DNA of 64,000 bases from CAYMMX01 sp964391675 (GCA_964391675.1 CAYMMX010000004.1:62001-126000), one strand, 5' to 3'; positions 9,166 to 18,758 are shown, counted from the first letter of the stretch. Program-made: numbers and translations. The notes: generated from the sequence alone by a model not told the origin.

Positions 9166-9888
9166 TTAAACAGAAGCTCCGCCTGTGGTAATTTTTTTAA
9201 GTGCATTTTTAGAACCCGTTGTTGATTTTGCCAAATCAATAACAAAATTTATTGATTCCACATCTCTAATTATTGCTTCTTTTAGTCCAAGTATCTCATC
9301 TATACTTAAATCTTTAATTTTAGTATCATTTTTAGGGGATAAAAATTTTTCCAAATTATTTTGAGATTCAGAATCGAATCCAGGTAGATTTAGTTTCATT
9401 GCATACCACTTGTGAAATTGTTGTATCATAAAATGTTGATCAGGTTTTGGAGTTTTTATAATTAACATAGATTCTGTATTTAAAGATAAGTTTAATTTTT
9501 TATTGCAAAACAATGAAATTAGTACATTTAAATACAATCCTTTAATACCTTTTTTACTGCTGATTAATCCTTCTTCACAGTTAATTAACTTTAAAAATTT
9601 ATCTGCAAAAGTAATTACATAAACACTTGTTCCGCTTCTTCTAATAAATCCGAGAAGTTTTTGCGGGTTGTTGTTGTATTTAGCCAAAATCGTTTTTAGG
9701 TCAGTTTCTAACTTGATTTTGTTTTTTTGTGTTTTTGAATTTAGTTCCAATGATGCAGCTTGAGAAAAGATTCTTTTAGAAGAAGAGATAGTAAAGGATG
9801 ACTTTAAATTTCCTTTAAGTTTTTTACTTAAAAGTTTTTCTTGTAAATTCAAAATAATATTAACAATATCTTGAAAAAAATTAAACAT
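9166..9888 (-). CDS. Unknown cytosolic protein
   Basis: 240 residues without a signal peptide or clear membrane helix and with no motif I recognise. The first 60 residues are basic (SKKLKGNLKSS, TQKNKIK). The middle alternates predicted strands and helices (TSVYVITFADKFLKLI, SMLIIKTPKPDQHFMIQQFH). The C-terminus has a helical segment (DLSIDEILGLKEAI). It stands alone between ferredoxin and the kinase on the same strand, with 109 bases to the ferredoxin start and 77 to the kinase stop. Likely a lineage-specific gene. No function is proposed. Confidence 0.6.
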   Translation of the reverse strand: MFNFFQDIVNIILNLQEKLLSKKLKGNLKSSFTISSSKRIFSQAASLELNSKTQKNKIKLETDLKTILAKYNNNPQKLLGFIRRSGTSVYVITFADKFLKLINCEEGLISSKKGIKGLYLNVLISLFCNKKLNLSLNTESMLIIKTPKPDQHFMIQQFHKWYAMKLNLPGFDSESQNNLEKFLSPKNDTKIKDLSIDEILGLKEAIIRDVESINFVIDLAKSTTGSKNALKKITTGGASV

Positions 9889-9965
9889 ACCAACTCCTAT
9901 AATATAATAAAAACAATTGCTTCATTATAATTGCTTATTTAGCAGTTTAAAAAAAAATATTGTAA

Positions 9966-11495
9966 TTATTCTTTATCATATATAGGTAATGAAATTGTTA
10001 CAGTCGTTCCTTTATTAGGTTTACTTTCTAAGGATATTTTTCCGTTATGGGCTTCAATTATTTCTTTAGCTATGTAAAGCCCTAATCCGGTTCCAACTTT
10101 TTTATATTTTTTTGCATATGTTATGTATTGAGAAAAAATATCTTCTTGTTTTTCAATATCTATACCTTTACCAAAATCTTGTATTATTAAATTTACTTTT
10201 GATTCGGTTTTTGTTATTTTAATTATTATTTTACTATTTGTTGTGGAATATTCATTCGCATTGGCAATTATATTTAAAATTGCACGTTTTATTTCGATAA
10301 AATCTAAAGGTAATAGTATATTTTCATTATTAAACTCAAACTGGATTTTTTGATTTTTAGGTTTAAGTAAATGTTTGCTTGCTTCTATACAATGATATAT
10401 GACTTCATTTATAGAATGAACTTCTTTTGATAATACAATTTTATTATTTTCTATTTTATTTTTACATAATACATTTTCTACGATATCCTTCATAAATTTT
10501 GTAGAATTTAGCACATCTTCAATTATTTCTGATTGCATACTTCTTAATTCCCCAAAAGTTTTATCAAGAAGCAGGTTTAATGCATTAATTTCTGCATTAA
10601 TTGGTGTTTTTAAATCGTGTGCTACGGATGCCCAAAATGATTCTTTGGAATTAATTAGAACTTCTTCTGTTTTTTTTGTTTTCAAATAGTTATAAATTTG
10701 AGATTTAACAATATTTATATCAAAAGGTTTTTCTATATAGGCTAAAGATCCTAGATTATAACCTGTTATTTTATTATGAGAATCAGATAGAGCACTAATA
10801 AATATTATCCCTGTATTTTTATTATATTTAATTTTTTTTATTTTATTAGCTAATTCAAAACCGGACATTTCAGGCATCATTATATCTAATAAAATCAAGT
10901 CAAATTTTTCTTTTTGCATTACCTTAAGCGCTTCTTTTGGTTTTAAGAATGTTTGTATTTCCACATTGAAAGCCGATAAAATTTCTTTTAGCAGTTCTAT
11001 ATTCATCATATTATCATCTACTATCATAATTTTTGAGTTTTTAATGCTTGAATAATCATATTTTTCGTTCATGTTTTTTTTGTTGATATAAGAGTTATTT
11101 TTATTATTAAAAAATTCTTCCACCATACCTTTATCATATGGGGAAGAAATAACGTTATTAATTCCAAGTTTATTAGCTAATAAAATATTTTCTCTTGAAA
11201 GAAAATTTGTACTTATCCAGAATTCTATATGAGGATTTATTTTTTTTATTGTTTTTATAAATTTTACATCAGGTTTTGAAAAATTTGTTTCTAAAATGCA
11301 AAGCTCAATAGTCCCATCTAGCTTGAAAGGTTTTTTAAATTTTTCTATGAATAAGAATTTTTTACTCCAATCGGTAAGAAAAAATTCTTCGCCTTTTTTC
11401 TTCTTTAGTATTTCGGACATCAAGTTTAATCCTAAAAGAGACTTAGTGTAATTATAACATGATAATATATTTGGGTAATCTTTGATATTAGTCAC
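9966..11495 (-). CDS. Pseudo-receiver / receiver / histidine kinase hybrid
   Basis: A soluble signalling protein. Residues 60-130 look like a receiver fold without a clear phosphoacceptor aspartate (IELCILETNFSKPD). Residues 154-272 are a true receiver: acidic pair D160/D161, phosphoacceptor D204 in ILLDIMMPE, and K256 in YIEKPF. HisKA follows, with H293 in VAHDLKTP. The HATPase domain has an N-box (NIIANANEY) and G boxes (DFGKGI, GTGLGL). Having the receiver before the kinase reverses the usual hybrid order, so the kinase may be controlled by phosphorylation or may accept from another kinase. GTG at 11495 is the longest start, but ATG at 11420 has a better AGGA site and would drop 25 residues. 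Confidence 0.85.
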   Translation of the reverse strand: MTNIKDYPNILSCYNYTKSLLGLNLMSEILKKKKGEEFFLTDWSKKFLFIEKFKKPFKLDGTIELCILETNFSKPDVKFIKTIKKINPHIEFWISTNFLSRENILLANKLGINNVISSPYDKGMVEEFFNNKNNSYINKKNMNEKYDYSSIKNSKIMIVDDNMMNIELLKEILSAFNVEIQTFLKPKEALKVMQKEKFDLILLDIMMPEMSGFELANKIKKIKYNKNTGIIFISALSDSHNKITGYNLGSLAYIEKPFDINIVKSQIYNYLKTKKTEEVLINSKESFWASVAHDLKTPINAEINALNLLLDKTFGELRSMQSEIIEDVLNSTKFMKDIVENVLCKNKIENNKIVLSKEVHSINEVIYHCIEASKHLLKPKNQKIQFEFNNENILLPLDFIEIKRAILNIIANANEYSTTNSKIIIKITKTESKVNLIIQDFGKGIDIEKQEDIFSQYITYAKKYKKVGTGLGLYIAKEIIEAHNGKISLESKPNKGTTVTISLPIYDKE

Positions 11496-11509
11496 CTAGG
11501 CTATAAAGG

Positions 11510-12346
11510 TTACTCTTTCAGGCTACCCTTCATTAAATCATTTATAAAATATTTTTTCCCTATTAGAAATATTATAATAGTTGGAATTGCACAAATAACC
11601 GCACAAGCAAGTAAATCTCCCCACATTATTACTTCTCTAAAACTACTTTTAAACACAGCTAAACCTAACGGCAGTGTTCTCATTGAATCTGAATTTGTAA
11701 CTATAAGAGGCCACATAAAACTATTCCAACTAGAAACAAATGTAAAAATTGATAAAGTTGCAATAGTTGGAACAGATAGTGGTAATACAATTTTTAGGAA
11801 TGTCATTGGTATGTTACACCCATCTATGCGTGATGATTCTTCAATTTCTTTTGGAAAACTTAAAAAAAATTGTCTGAACATAAAAACTCCAAAGCCCCCA
11901 AATAGCCCTGGTATGATAAGTGCTTGATAGGTGTCAATCAAGTGTAATTCTCGCATTATGAAAAAAAGCGGAATTATATTAACTTGTGGCGGTATCATCA
12001 TTGTTATAAGTATGATGAAAAATAGAAAATCACTTCCTCTAAATTTTAATCTGGCAAATGCATATCCAGAAGTTGATGAGAATATAACTTGTCCTATAGT
12101 TGTTATTATTGCTACTAATAGACTATTAAAAAAATATTTTGCAACTGGTATTGAAGAAAATACATTTATGTAATTATCAATCGTTAATTTATTGAAATTA
12201 TTTAGGGATAAAATATTGTTGGATGTTGATAATATTTCATCATTCGGAATTAATGATAATATAACCATAGCAAAAAAGGGAACAAGCATACTAATGGCTA
12301 TAAATATTAATGTTAAGTACCCCAAAAATAATCGTATTTTTTTCAT
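11510..12346 (-). CDS. Carbohydrate ABC transporter permease (MalG/UgpE type)
   Basis: Inner-membrane permease with six hydrophobic helices over 278 residues. The EAA-type loop that contacts the ATPase is seen as EIEESSRIDGC followed by LKIVLPLSVP. The family forms a heterodimer with a MalF-like permease and works with a binding protein and an ATPase. None of these is next to it, so its partners must be elsewhere. It is followed after 14 bases by the hybrid kinase, possibly as one unit. The substrate is unknown, probably a sugar or polyol. Confidence 0.87.
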   Translation of the reverse strand: MKKIRLFLGYLTLIFIAISMLVPFFAMVILSLIPNDEILSTSNNILSLNNFNKLTIDNYINVFSSIPVAKYFFNSLLVAIITTIGQVIFSSTSGYAFARLKFRGSDFLFFIILITMMIPPQVNIIPLFFIMRELHLIDTYQALIIPGLFGGFGVFMFRQFFLSFPKEIEESSRIDGCNIPMTFLKIVLPLSVPTIATLSIFTFVSSWNSFMWPLIVTNSDSMRTLPLGLAVFKSSFREVIMWGDLLACAVICAIPTIIIFLIGKKYFINDLMKGSLKE

Positions 12347-12371
12347 AAAAATAATTTTAACATAGAGTTTT

Positions 12372-12410
12372 ATTTATATGTAAATATTCTATTAATATTT
12401 ACATATAAAT
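12372..12410. repeat. Perfect 17-bp AT-rich inverted repeat in a divergent intergenic region
   Basis: Arms 12372-12388 and 12394-12410 flank a 5-base spacer. The repeat lies between the divergent permease and bamA genes, just upstream of a TATAAT (12433-12438). With no gene ending here a terminator is unnecessary, so a dimeric regulator's operator is a fair alternative. Confidence 0.5.
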
Positions 12411-12527
12411 TTCCATTGATAGAATTTTGAGTTATAATATTTGTAGTAAGTATTTGAAGCTTGGGAGAATGAGCAGAAATTGGAAGTAACTTTATAAGTT
12501 ATATTATTGCTTGTTTCTAGGGGGATA

Positions 12528-14459
12528 ATGAGAGTTAATAGCTCAATTCATAAAATAGCTAAAGTATTATTTTTATTATATGTTGTGTATTCTACTTGCT
12601 CAACTGCTATTGCAGAGCCAGTAACTCCAACAGATGATTCTTTTAGGTCAGATGTACAAATCCAAGTTGTCTCTGATAAAAAAAAGAATAGGCAAGAATC
12701 AGTTAAAGAAGCTATTTATATTAAAGATATTCAGATTGAAGGAACCAATGTAGTTAAGCCGGAATATATTTTGAACCGTATAATGATGCAAAGAGGTGAT
12801 GAATACAATCGCGATTTAATTCAAAATGATTTAAAAAATATTTATAAAATGGGCTTCTTTTCTGAGAAAATGAAGGCTGTTCCTGTACAAAACCCTGATG
12901 GCTCAATTACAATCAGAATTGTTCTTGAAGAAAATTCTCCAATAACTGACTTTACAGTAGAAGGTAATTCTGTTATTTCTAACGAGGAAATACTGATCTT
13001 CTTAGAACCTTTAAGAGGAGAACCCCAAAATATTGAAGAAATAAATTCTGCAATTCAAAAAATCCAAGAATATTATGGTTCAAAAGGTTATATTTTGGCA
13101 AGAGTAGATTCTCTTTACGATGATCCGGATGGTACAATAAATATTAGCATAAATGAAGGTGAAATTAATAAGATACTTATTTCCGGTAACGAAAAAACTA
13201 AAAATTATATAATTGCCAGAAATGTTTTAACAGAAGCAGGAACAATATACAATGAAAATTTAATAAGAGAAGATTTAGTAAGATTATATGCTACACAAGC
13301 ATTTAAGGATGTTAAAAGAGATATTGAACCATCTGAAGATGATCCTAGCAAATACGATGTAACAATACAAGTTGAAGAACAAAGAACGGCGTCTGTTTCT
13401 ATCGGTGGTGGACTTGATTCTGCCACGGGAATTTTTGGCTCCGCAGGGATTGCAGATAATAATTTTAGAGGCCTTAACCAACGAGTGGGTCTAAATGTTT
13501 TAGCAGGTTCGGGCATTATATTAAATGATTCTTCAATAATTAATCATTTAAATTTTCAGGCAGAATTGAGTTTTTTTGAACCATATTTCTTAAATTCAGA
13601 TAACTCATTAATGAATAAGATATTCTATAGAGACTTTGGCAGCTATCAGATACCTTTGGCAATAGAAAAAAGAATTGGTGCTGAAGCAACTATAGCCCAT
13701 AAAATTAAATCTAACAAAAACTTAACAGGAACTTTATCTTTGGGATTGGAAAGAGTTAGTGTTGATGAGGGAGATTATGATACAATAGCTTCTTTATATG
13801 CTCAACATAATTTAAATATTTCACAACGTGCAAAACAATTAGAAGGTGGAACATTCTTATCATTAAGTCCTGGTTTAACTTATGATACAAGAGATTCCGC
13901 TTTAAACCCAAGGAATGGTGTTTTAGCCACAGTAAGATTTGATGAAGCACTTAATTTAGCAGGTTTTGAAAATAGTTATGGTAAGTTAACGGGTTCAGTT
14001 AAAAAATATGTACCAGTGGGTAAAAAATCTTCCTTGTCATTCTTAGCCAGAGCAGGTGGAAAAACTTGGGGTGATATGCCTGAAGTTATGGCATACAGGC
14101 TTGGTGGACCTTATTCTATAAGAGGTTTTCGTATGAGTGGTGTTGGAACAGGAGATGCTTTTGTAATGGGTTCAGCAGAACTTGCAACGCCTATTCCTTT
14201 TATAGATAAACTTAAAGTTCAATTCTTAGACAATGTACGAATGACATTTTTCGTAGATGCAGGTAAAATATTTAATCCAAATGCAACAGATATAATTTAT
14301 GACAGACCAATGCAGGCTATTGCTGCAGGTGTGGGATTAAAGATTTATATCCCTGGCATGGGCCCGTTATCAGTTGATTACGGTATTCCTCTAACAAATC
14401 CGGGTGATACAGGTTCTAAAGGATATTTTACATTTGGTGTTGGTGATATGATGTATTAA
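12528..14459 (+). CDS. bamA: Outer-membrane protein assembly factor BamA/Omp85
   Basis: Inserts beta-barrel proteins into the outer membrane. ATG 12528 follows an AGGGGG site. The longer TTG reading at 12507 is less likely. The 643-residue protein has a signal peptide ending near A-I-A-E. Three POTRA domains follow, each opening with an [I/F]-x-[I/V]-E/S-G-N strand (IKDIQIEGTNVV, ITDFTVEGNSVI, INKILISGNEKT), the number typical of cyanobacterial Omp85 rather than the five of Proteobacteria. The 16-strand barrel carries the lid motif IRGFRM and ends in hydrophobic alternation. skp follows after 38 bases. Confidence 0.95.
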   Translation: MRVNSSIHKIAKVLFLLYVVYSTCSTAIAEPVTPTDDSFRSDVQIQVVSDKKKNRQESVKEAIYIKDIQIEGTNVVKPEYILNRIMMQRGDEYNRDLIQNDLKNIYKMGFFSEKMKAVPVQNPDGSITIRIVLEENSPITDFTVEGNSVISNEEILIFLEPLRGEPQNIEEINSAIQKIQEYYGSKGYILARVDSLYDDPDGTINISINEGEINKILISGNEKTKNYIIARNVLTEAGTIYNENLIREDLVRLYATQAFKDVKRDIEPSEDDPSKYDVTIQVEEQRTASVSIGGGLDSATGIFGSAGIADNNFRGLNQRVGLNVLAGSGIILNDSSIINHLNFQAELSFFEPYFLNSDNSLMNKIFYRDFGSYQIPLAIEKRIGAEATIAHKIKSNKNLTGTLSLGLERVSVDEGDYDTIASLYAQHNLNISQRAKQLEGGTFLSLSPGLTYDTRDSALNPRNGVLATVRFDEALNLAGFENSYGKLTGSVKKYVPVGKKSSLSFLARAGGKTWGDMPEVMAYRLGGPYSIRGFRMSGVGTGDAFVMGSAELATPIPFIDKLKVQFLDNVRMTFFVDAGKIFNPNATDIIYDRPMQAIAAGVGLKIYIPGMGPLSVDYGIPLTNPGDTGSKGYFTFGVGDMMY

Positions 14460-14497
14460 TAATCAGGTTTATAAACGTAAATTAAAAAGGAGGCATT

Positions 14498-14950
14498 ATG
14501 TTTAAATTAAAAATGACATTTTTAACGGTTTTGGTTATGGGATTGGTAGCTTTATCCAATGCTGCTCAGGCAGAAGGTATTGGATTTGTCAATTACAAGA
14601 AAATTCAAGACAATTATTCCTACGCAAAAGAGTCTATCAAAGTTGTTGATGCAAAAGCTCTTGAGTTACAACAGTATTTGGTTGACAAAGAAAAAGAATT
14701 TAAGGCACTTGACACACCTGTTAAAAAGAAAAATTTCGAAGAAAAAACTGCAAAAGAGTTTAAAGTAAAACAAGACGCTTATTTAAAATTAAAATCTGAT
14801 AAAGAAGATGATGTATATTCAAGAATTCAAGAAGCTGCAAAGCAAGTTCTTATAGAACAAAAACTTGATGCTATTGTTGACTTTAGAATTATTTTTGTAG
14901 GTGGTATTGATGTTACTGACCTAGTTATAAAAAAACTTAGCATTAAGTAA
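14498..14950 (+). CDS. skp: Periplasmic chaperone of the OmpH/Skp family
   Basis: Holds unfolded outer-membrane proteins on their way to BamA. The 150-residue protein has a signal peptide (MFKLKMTFLTVLVMGLVALS, cut after A-Q-A), a short strand GIGFVNYKKI typical of OmpH and a long charged helical hairpin (about 45-125) forming the tentacles. A strong AAGGAGG site precedes the ATG. The bamA-skp order is the classic one, but lpxD and fabZ do not follow here. Confidence 0.88.
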   Translation: MFKLKMTFLTVLVMGLVALSNAAQAEGIGFVNYKKIQDNYSYAKESIKVVDAKALELQQYLVDKEKEFKALDTPVKKKNFEEKTAKEFKVKQDAYLKLKSDKEDDVYSRIQEAAKQVLIEQKLDAIVDFRIIFVGGIDVTDLVIKKLSIK

Positions 14951-14988
14951 TTATAATATAAATAATTACTTTGACTTTATGGACTGTA

Positions 14989-16296
14989 ATGAGAATTGTT
15001 GATTTAATAGATAAAAAGAAAAAAAACGGCATTCATTCAAAAGAAGAAATAAATTTTTTAATTAAATCTTTTATGGATGGCTATGCACAAGATTACCAAA
15101 TTACGGCTTGGCTTATGGCCGTTTATTTTAACGGAATGACTGAGGATGAAACAGCTTGGTTAACCGAGGCTATGATTAATTCTGGTGAAGTAATAAATCT
15201 GGGTAAATTATCCAAATCAGTTGTTGATAAACATTCTACAGGTGGAGTTGGTGATAAAGTTACTTTAACCTTAATCCCACTTCTTGCCGCTTGTGGTATC
15301 CCTGTTGCAAAGCTTTCAGGCAAAGGTCTCGGGCATACTGGTGGAACTATTGATAAGTTAGAATCAATACCGGGATTTCATACACAGTTATCAATTGCTG
15401 AAATGATTGAGCAAGTTAATAGTATTGATGTTGCTATTGCTTCCCAGACCCAAAAATTGACTCCGGCTGATGGAAAATTGTATGCTCTTCGAGATGTTAG
15501 TGCAACAATTGATAGTATGCCATTAATTGCGTCATCTGTTGTTTCTAAAAAAATAGCTTCAGGTGCAGATAACATTATTTTGGATGTTAAATATGGCTCG
15601 GGTGCTTTTATGAAAACTCCTGAAGATGCAGTCAAGCTTTCTCATTTAATGGTTAATATAGGAAAAAAGTTAAATAAATCAATTATCGCTGTTGTAACTT
15701 CAATGGAAGAACCGCTGGGAAAAGCTGTTGGTAATTCTTTAGAGGTTATTGAATCAATTGAGTTTTTAAAAGGTGGAAATTGTGGTAAAGATTTAGAAGA
15801 ATTAACCTACGAGTTTGCTGCTATTGCATTAATTCAGGTTAAAAAATTTGACGATATTAATAATGCAAAAGAATATTTAAAAGATGTTGTCAGCTCAGGA
15901 GCTGCATTAGAAAAATTTAGAGAATTAATTAAAGCGCAGGGAGGAGATTCAAATGTAATTGATGATTATTCCATATTCTCTCAAACTAAATTTATAGTTG
16001 AAATTAGTTCAAAAGAAGAGGGTTTTATTAAAAAAATTGATGCATATAAAATTGCTTACTCTTGTAAACTTTTAGGTGCAGGTCGCGAATGCAAAACTGA
16101 TAATATCGATTACAGTGTTGGAATTTACTTAAACAAAAAACATGGCGATTTTTGTAAAAAGGGTGAGGTTCTTTATACTATTTATTCAAATGATGAAGAA
16201 AAAACAAAATTGGCTCAAGACTTATGTGACGACGCATTTGAGTTTATTTTGACTAAACCGGAAAAAACAAAACTGATATTTGATATTATAAAATAA
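14989..16296 (+). CDS. pdp: Pyrimidine-nucleoside / thymidine phosphorylase
   Basis: Splits thymidine, deoxyuridine or uridine with phosphate to base and (deoxy)ribose-1-phosphate for nucleoside salvage. The 435-residue protein carries the family signature VDKHSTGGVGDKVTL, SGKGLGHTGGTIDKL, the K-L-Y-A-L-R-D segment, and S-S-V-V-S-K-K-I-A-S-G. It matches the Bacillus Pdp pattern closely from MRIVDLI onward. ATG 14989 is chosen because MRIVDLI is the family start; the upstream TTG reading (14971) would add MTLWTV. Bacillus-type Pdp takes both uridine and thymidine, and deoA is the alternative name. Confidence 0.93.
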   Translation: MRIVDLIDKKKKNGIHSKEEINFLIKSFMDGYAQDYQITAWLMAVYFNGMTEDETAWLTEAMINSGEVINLGKLSKSVVDKHSTGGVGDKVTLTLIPLLAACGIPVAKLSGKGLGHTGGTIDKLESIPGFHTQLSIAEMIEQVNSIDVAIASQTQKLTPADGKLYALRDVSATIDSMPLIASSVVSKKIASGADNIILDVKYGSGAFMKTPEDAVKLSHLMVNIGKKLNKSIIAVVTSMEEPLGKAVGNSLEVIESIEFLKGGNCGKDLEELTYEFAAIALIQVKKFDDINNAKEYLKDVVSSGAALEKFRELIKAQGGDSNVIDDYSIFSQTKFIVEISSKEEGFIKKIDAYKIAYSCKLLGAGRECKTDNIDYSVGIYLNKKHGDFCKKGEVLYTIYSNDEEKTKLAQDLCDDAFEFILTKPEKTKLIFDIIK

Positions 16297-16306
16297 GGAC
16301 AAAACA

Positions 16307-17785
16307 ATGTACAAAGGAATTAAAATGCAATATGTTATAAAATCTGTACCAAGTGATAATACGAAAGCTTTAGAAGATTTGTTAAATGAAATGTCTCAAA
16401 ATGGTTGGGATTTGTATAGTATGCACGAAGTTGAGACTGATGACGGATATCAATATAACTGTATTTTCGCTACAGAAAATCAGCTTTTAAACAATGAAGA
16501 AGACGATGATATTGTAAATATTAATACATTCAAGAGCCAAATGGAAAAAATGCTTTCATCGAGTCTTTCACCTTATGAAAGTTGTAAAGAGATTCAAGAA
16601 AAAATTAAAGAGCAAAGGAAGAAGATTGTAAAAATTAAAACGCAATTGGAGGCGCAATCTGAAGCACCGGTGTCAAAAAACAGACAGCATTTGAACGATG
16701 AAATATCAAAAGGATTAAAAAATCTTGATGAGTTAAGGCAAAATTTAATTAAAACTATTTCTCCTGAATCCTTTTATTCACAAATTAGACAAGAAAAATT
16801 ATCTATTCAGTTAAGTGAAGAGGCTCTTGATTTAGTAAATCCTGATATGGGTGGTGCTTTAATATCAGAAACTGTAAAGATAAGGCAAAAAATTGCAGAT
16901 AAACTTGGATATGTTATTCCTAAGATAATATTTGAAGACAATGTTGAACTTAATCCGTATGAATTTAGTATTTGTATCAGAGGTATTGAAGTTTTGAATT
17001 CATTTGTTTATCCAAATCACCTTGCTTTTTTTGAAGATGATTTAAAATTGACTAAGAAACAAAAGGATGCAATTTATTCAACTGATGAAATTAGCGGTAA
17101 AAAAATTATTTGGATTGAAGAAAATAAGACAAAAGGTTTTTGGCAAAATGGTATAAAGCCTTCAGAATTTGTTGCAAGAGTTTTAGAATGGACCATTATT
17201 AAAAATATTGATGAAATATTTGATTATTCTGATGTAAGTCAATATATTGATATTATTAGCGAGAAAAATATGTTTTTAATAGAAAATATTATTCCAGATT
17301 TTGTTTCAGTTGCTGAGCTTCGATACATTCTATCAAGCCTGATAAGAGAAGAAATTTCAATTAAAGATATTGTTTATATTTTTGAAAAAATCAATGATTA
17401 TGCCGATGAATCTACAAGAGAAGAATTGCTTGATAAGATAAGACTTTCTATGTCCAGATTCATAAGTAAAAAGGTATCGGATGAAAATGGAATTATTCGT
17501 GCTCTTGATTTATCGGATAAAACATACAAAAAATTATTTCAGCAAGTAGATTCAGATGATAATATTATCCGAATTGACGGAAATAAGGTAGAAAAAATCG
17601 CAAAATTAATTATTAAAAAAGTTGATGAATATTCAATCGATTATAATAATATCGTTATATTGACTCCAATTGATATAAGACATATGTTATACATGATTTT
17701 GTCACAATTTGTTCCCAATATCAGAGTAATTGCAAAAGAAGAAATATTGAATGATTATACTATTGAAATACTTGATGAAATATAA
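16307..17785 (+). CDS. Soluble FlhA/SctV cytosolic-domain-like protein with a DUF4177-like head
   Basis: The 492 residues contain no membrane helix. Residues about 8-55 resemble the small DUF4177 fold (Q-Y-V-I-K-S-V, N-G-W-D-L-Y-S), and residues 70-150 are a charged helical linker. Residues about 165-492 match the cytosolic domain of the type III export gate FlhA: KIRQKIADKLGYVIPKI, NPYEFSICIRGIEVLNS, the VAELRYILSSLIREEISIKD segment (FlhA: 'LQNLLREGVSIRDL'), and the ending ILTPIDIRHMLYMILSQF followed by VPNIRV. The eight-helix FlhA membrane domain is missing. In flagellar export this domain docks chaperone-substrate complexes, so a soluble form could compete with or escort substrates; that is inference. 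ATG 16325 is an alternative start. The gene sits between pdp and a dehydrogenase, far from flagellar genes. Confidence 0.8.
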   Translation: MYKGIKMQYVIKSVPSDNTKALEDLLNEMSQNGWDLYSMHEVETDDGYQYNCIFATENQLLNNEEDDDIVNINTFKSQMEKMLSSSLSPYESCKEIQEKIKEQRKKIVKIKTQLEAQSEAPVSKNRQHLNDEISKGLKNLDELRQNLIKTISPESFYSQIRQEKLSIQLSEEALDLVNPDMGGALISETVKIRQKIADKLGYVIPKIIFEDNVELNPYEFSICIRGIEVLNSFVYPNHLAFFEDDLKLTKKQKDAIYSTDEISGKKIIWIEENKTKGFWQNGIKPSEFVARVLEWTIIKNIDEIFDYSDVSQYIDIISEKNMFLIENIIPDFVSVAELRYILSSLIREEISIKDIVYIFEKINDYADESTREELLDKIRLSMSRFISKKVSDENGIIRALDLSDKTYKKLFQQVDSDDNIIRIDGNKVEKIAKLIIKKVDEYSIDYNNIVILTPIDIRHMLYMILSQFVPNIRVIAKEEILNDYTIEILDEI

Positions 17786-17798
17786 GAAAGGATTATAA

Positions 17799-18758
17799 AT
17801 GAAAGCTGTTGTATTTGATGAAACATTGAAATTGGTAAACGATTACGAAAAACCGATTCCTAATAAAGGTGAAGCTTTAATTAAAGTTTCTTTAGTGGGA
17901 GTTTGTAACACAGATTATGAGATAACTAAAGGTTATATGGGATATAAAGGAATTTTAGGACACGAGTTTGTTGGAGTGGTCGAAGATATAAATGATGAAG
18001 ATAAATCTTTGTTAGGTAAAAGAGTTGTTGGAGAAATTAACAACGGATGTGGCATTTGCGAATTATGTCATCAAGGATTGGAGAGGCACTGCTTTAACAG
18101 ACAAACTTTGGGTATATGGCAGAAGGACGGATGTTTTGCCCAATATTTAACATGGCCGATTAAAAATTTATTAAAAGTTCCTGATAATGTTTCTGATGAA
18201 CAAGCTGTTTTTGTTGAACCATTAGCTGCAGGGCTTGAAATTCTTGAACAATTGCACATTCAGCCGGCTCAAAAAGTTGTCATTTTAGGTGATGGTAAAT
18301 TAGGCTTAACTACGGCTTTGGCTTTGAACGCAAGTAATATAGATGTTCTTCTTGTAGGTAAGCATCAAAATAAATTGGACATTGCTAAAAATCAAGGTGT
18401 TAAAACCAAATTATTATCAGATTTGATTATAAAAAAAGAATGGGATTTTGTTGTAGAGGCAACAGGCTCTATTTCAGGTTTTGAATCTGCTTTGGCTTTG
18501 ACTAAACCTCGTGGAACACTGGTTTTGAAAAGTACTGTTGCGGCATCAAAAGAATTTAATTTAGCACCTATTGTAATTGATGAAATTCGTGTTCAAGGCT
18601 CTCGTTGTGGACAATTTGCTCCAGCATTACGCTTGCTGGAATCTGAAAAAATTGACTTTTCTCCTTTAATATCGAGTGTTTATGGAATTGATGATGCGAT
18701 AGAGGCATTTGAAAAAAACAAAGAGAAATCAACTTTAAAAATTTTAATTAAATTTTAA
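17799..18758 (+). CDS. Zinc-dependent alcohol dehydrogenase family protein
   Basis: Medium-chain dehydrogenase of 319 residues. Catalytic zinc ligands are the Cys of GVCNTDYE, the His-Glu of GHEFVG and a later Glu (VEPLAAG). The structural zinc lobe is present as CGICELCHQGLERHC. The Rossmann fold for NAD(P) starts VVILGDGKLGLTTA. It resembles the threonine/sorbitol dehydrogenase branch more than ethanol dehydrogenases, but the substrate is not readable. AAAGGA precedes ATG. The gene starts 13 bases after the FlhA-like gene, probably in the same transcript. Confidence 0.88.
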   Translation: MKAVVFDETLKLVNDYEKPIPNKGEALIKVSLVGVCNTDYEITKGYMGYKGILGHEFVGVVEDINDEDKSLLGKRVVGEINNGCGICELCHQGLERHCFNRQTLGIWQKDGCFAQYLTWPIKNLLKVPDNVSDEQAVFVEPLAAGLEILEQLHIQPAQKVVILGDGKLGLTTALALNASNIDVLLVGKHQNKLDIAKNQGVKTKLLSDLIIKKEWDFVVEATGSISGFESALALTKPRGTLVLKSTVAASKEFNLAPIVIDEIRVQGSRCGQFAPALRLLESEKIDFSPLISSVYGIDDAIEAFEKNKEKSTLKILIKF

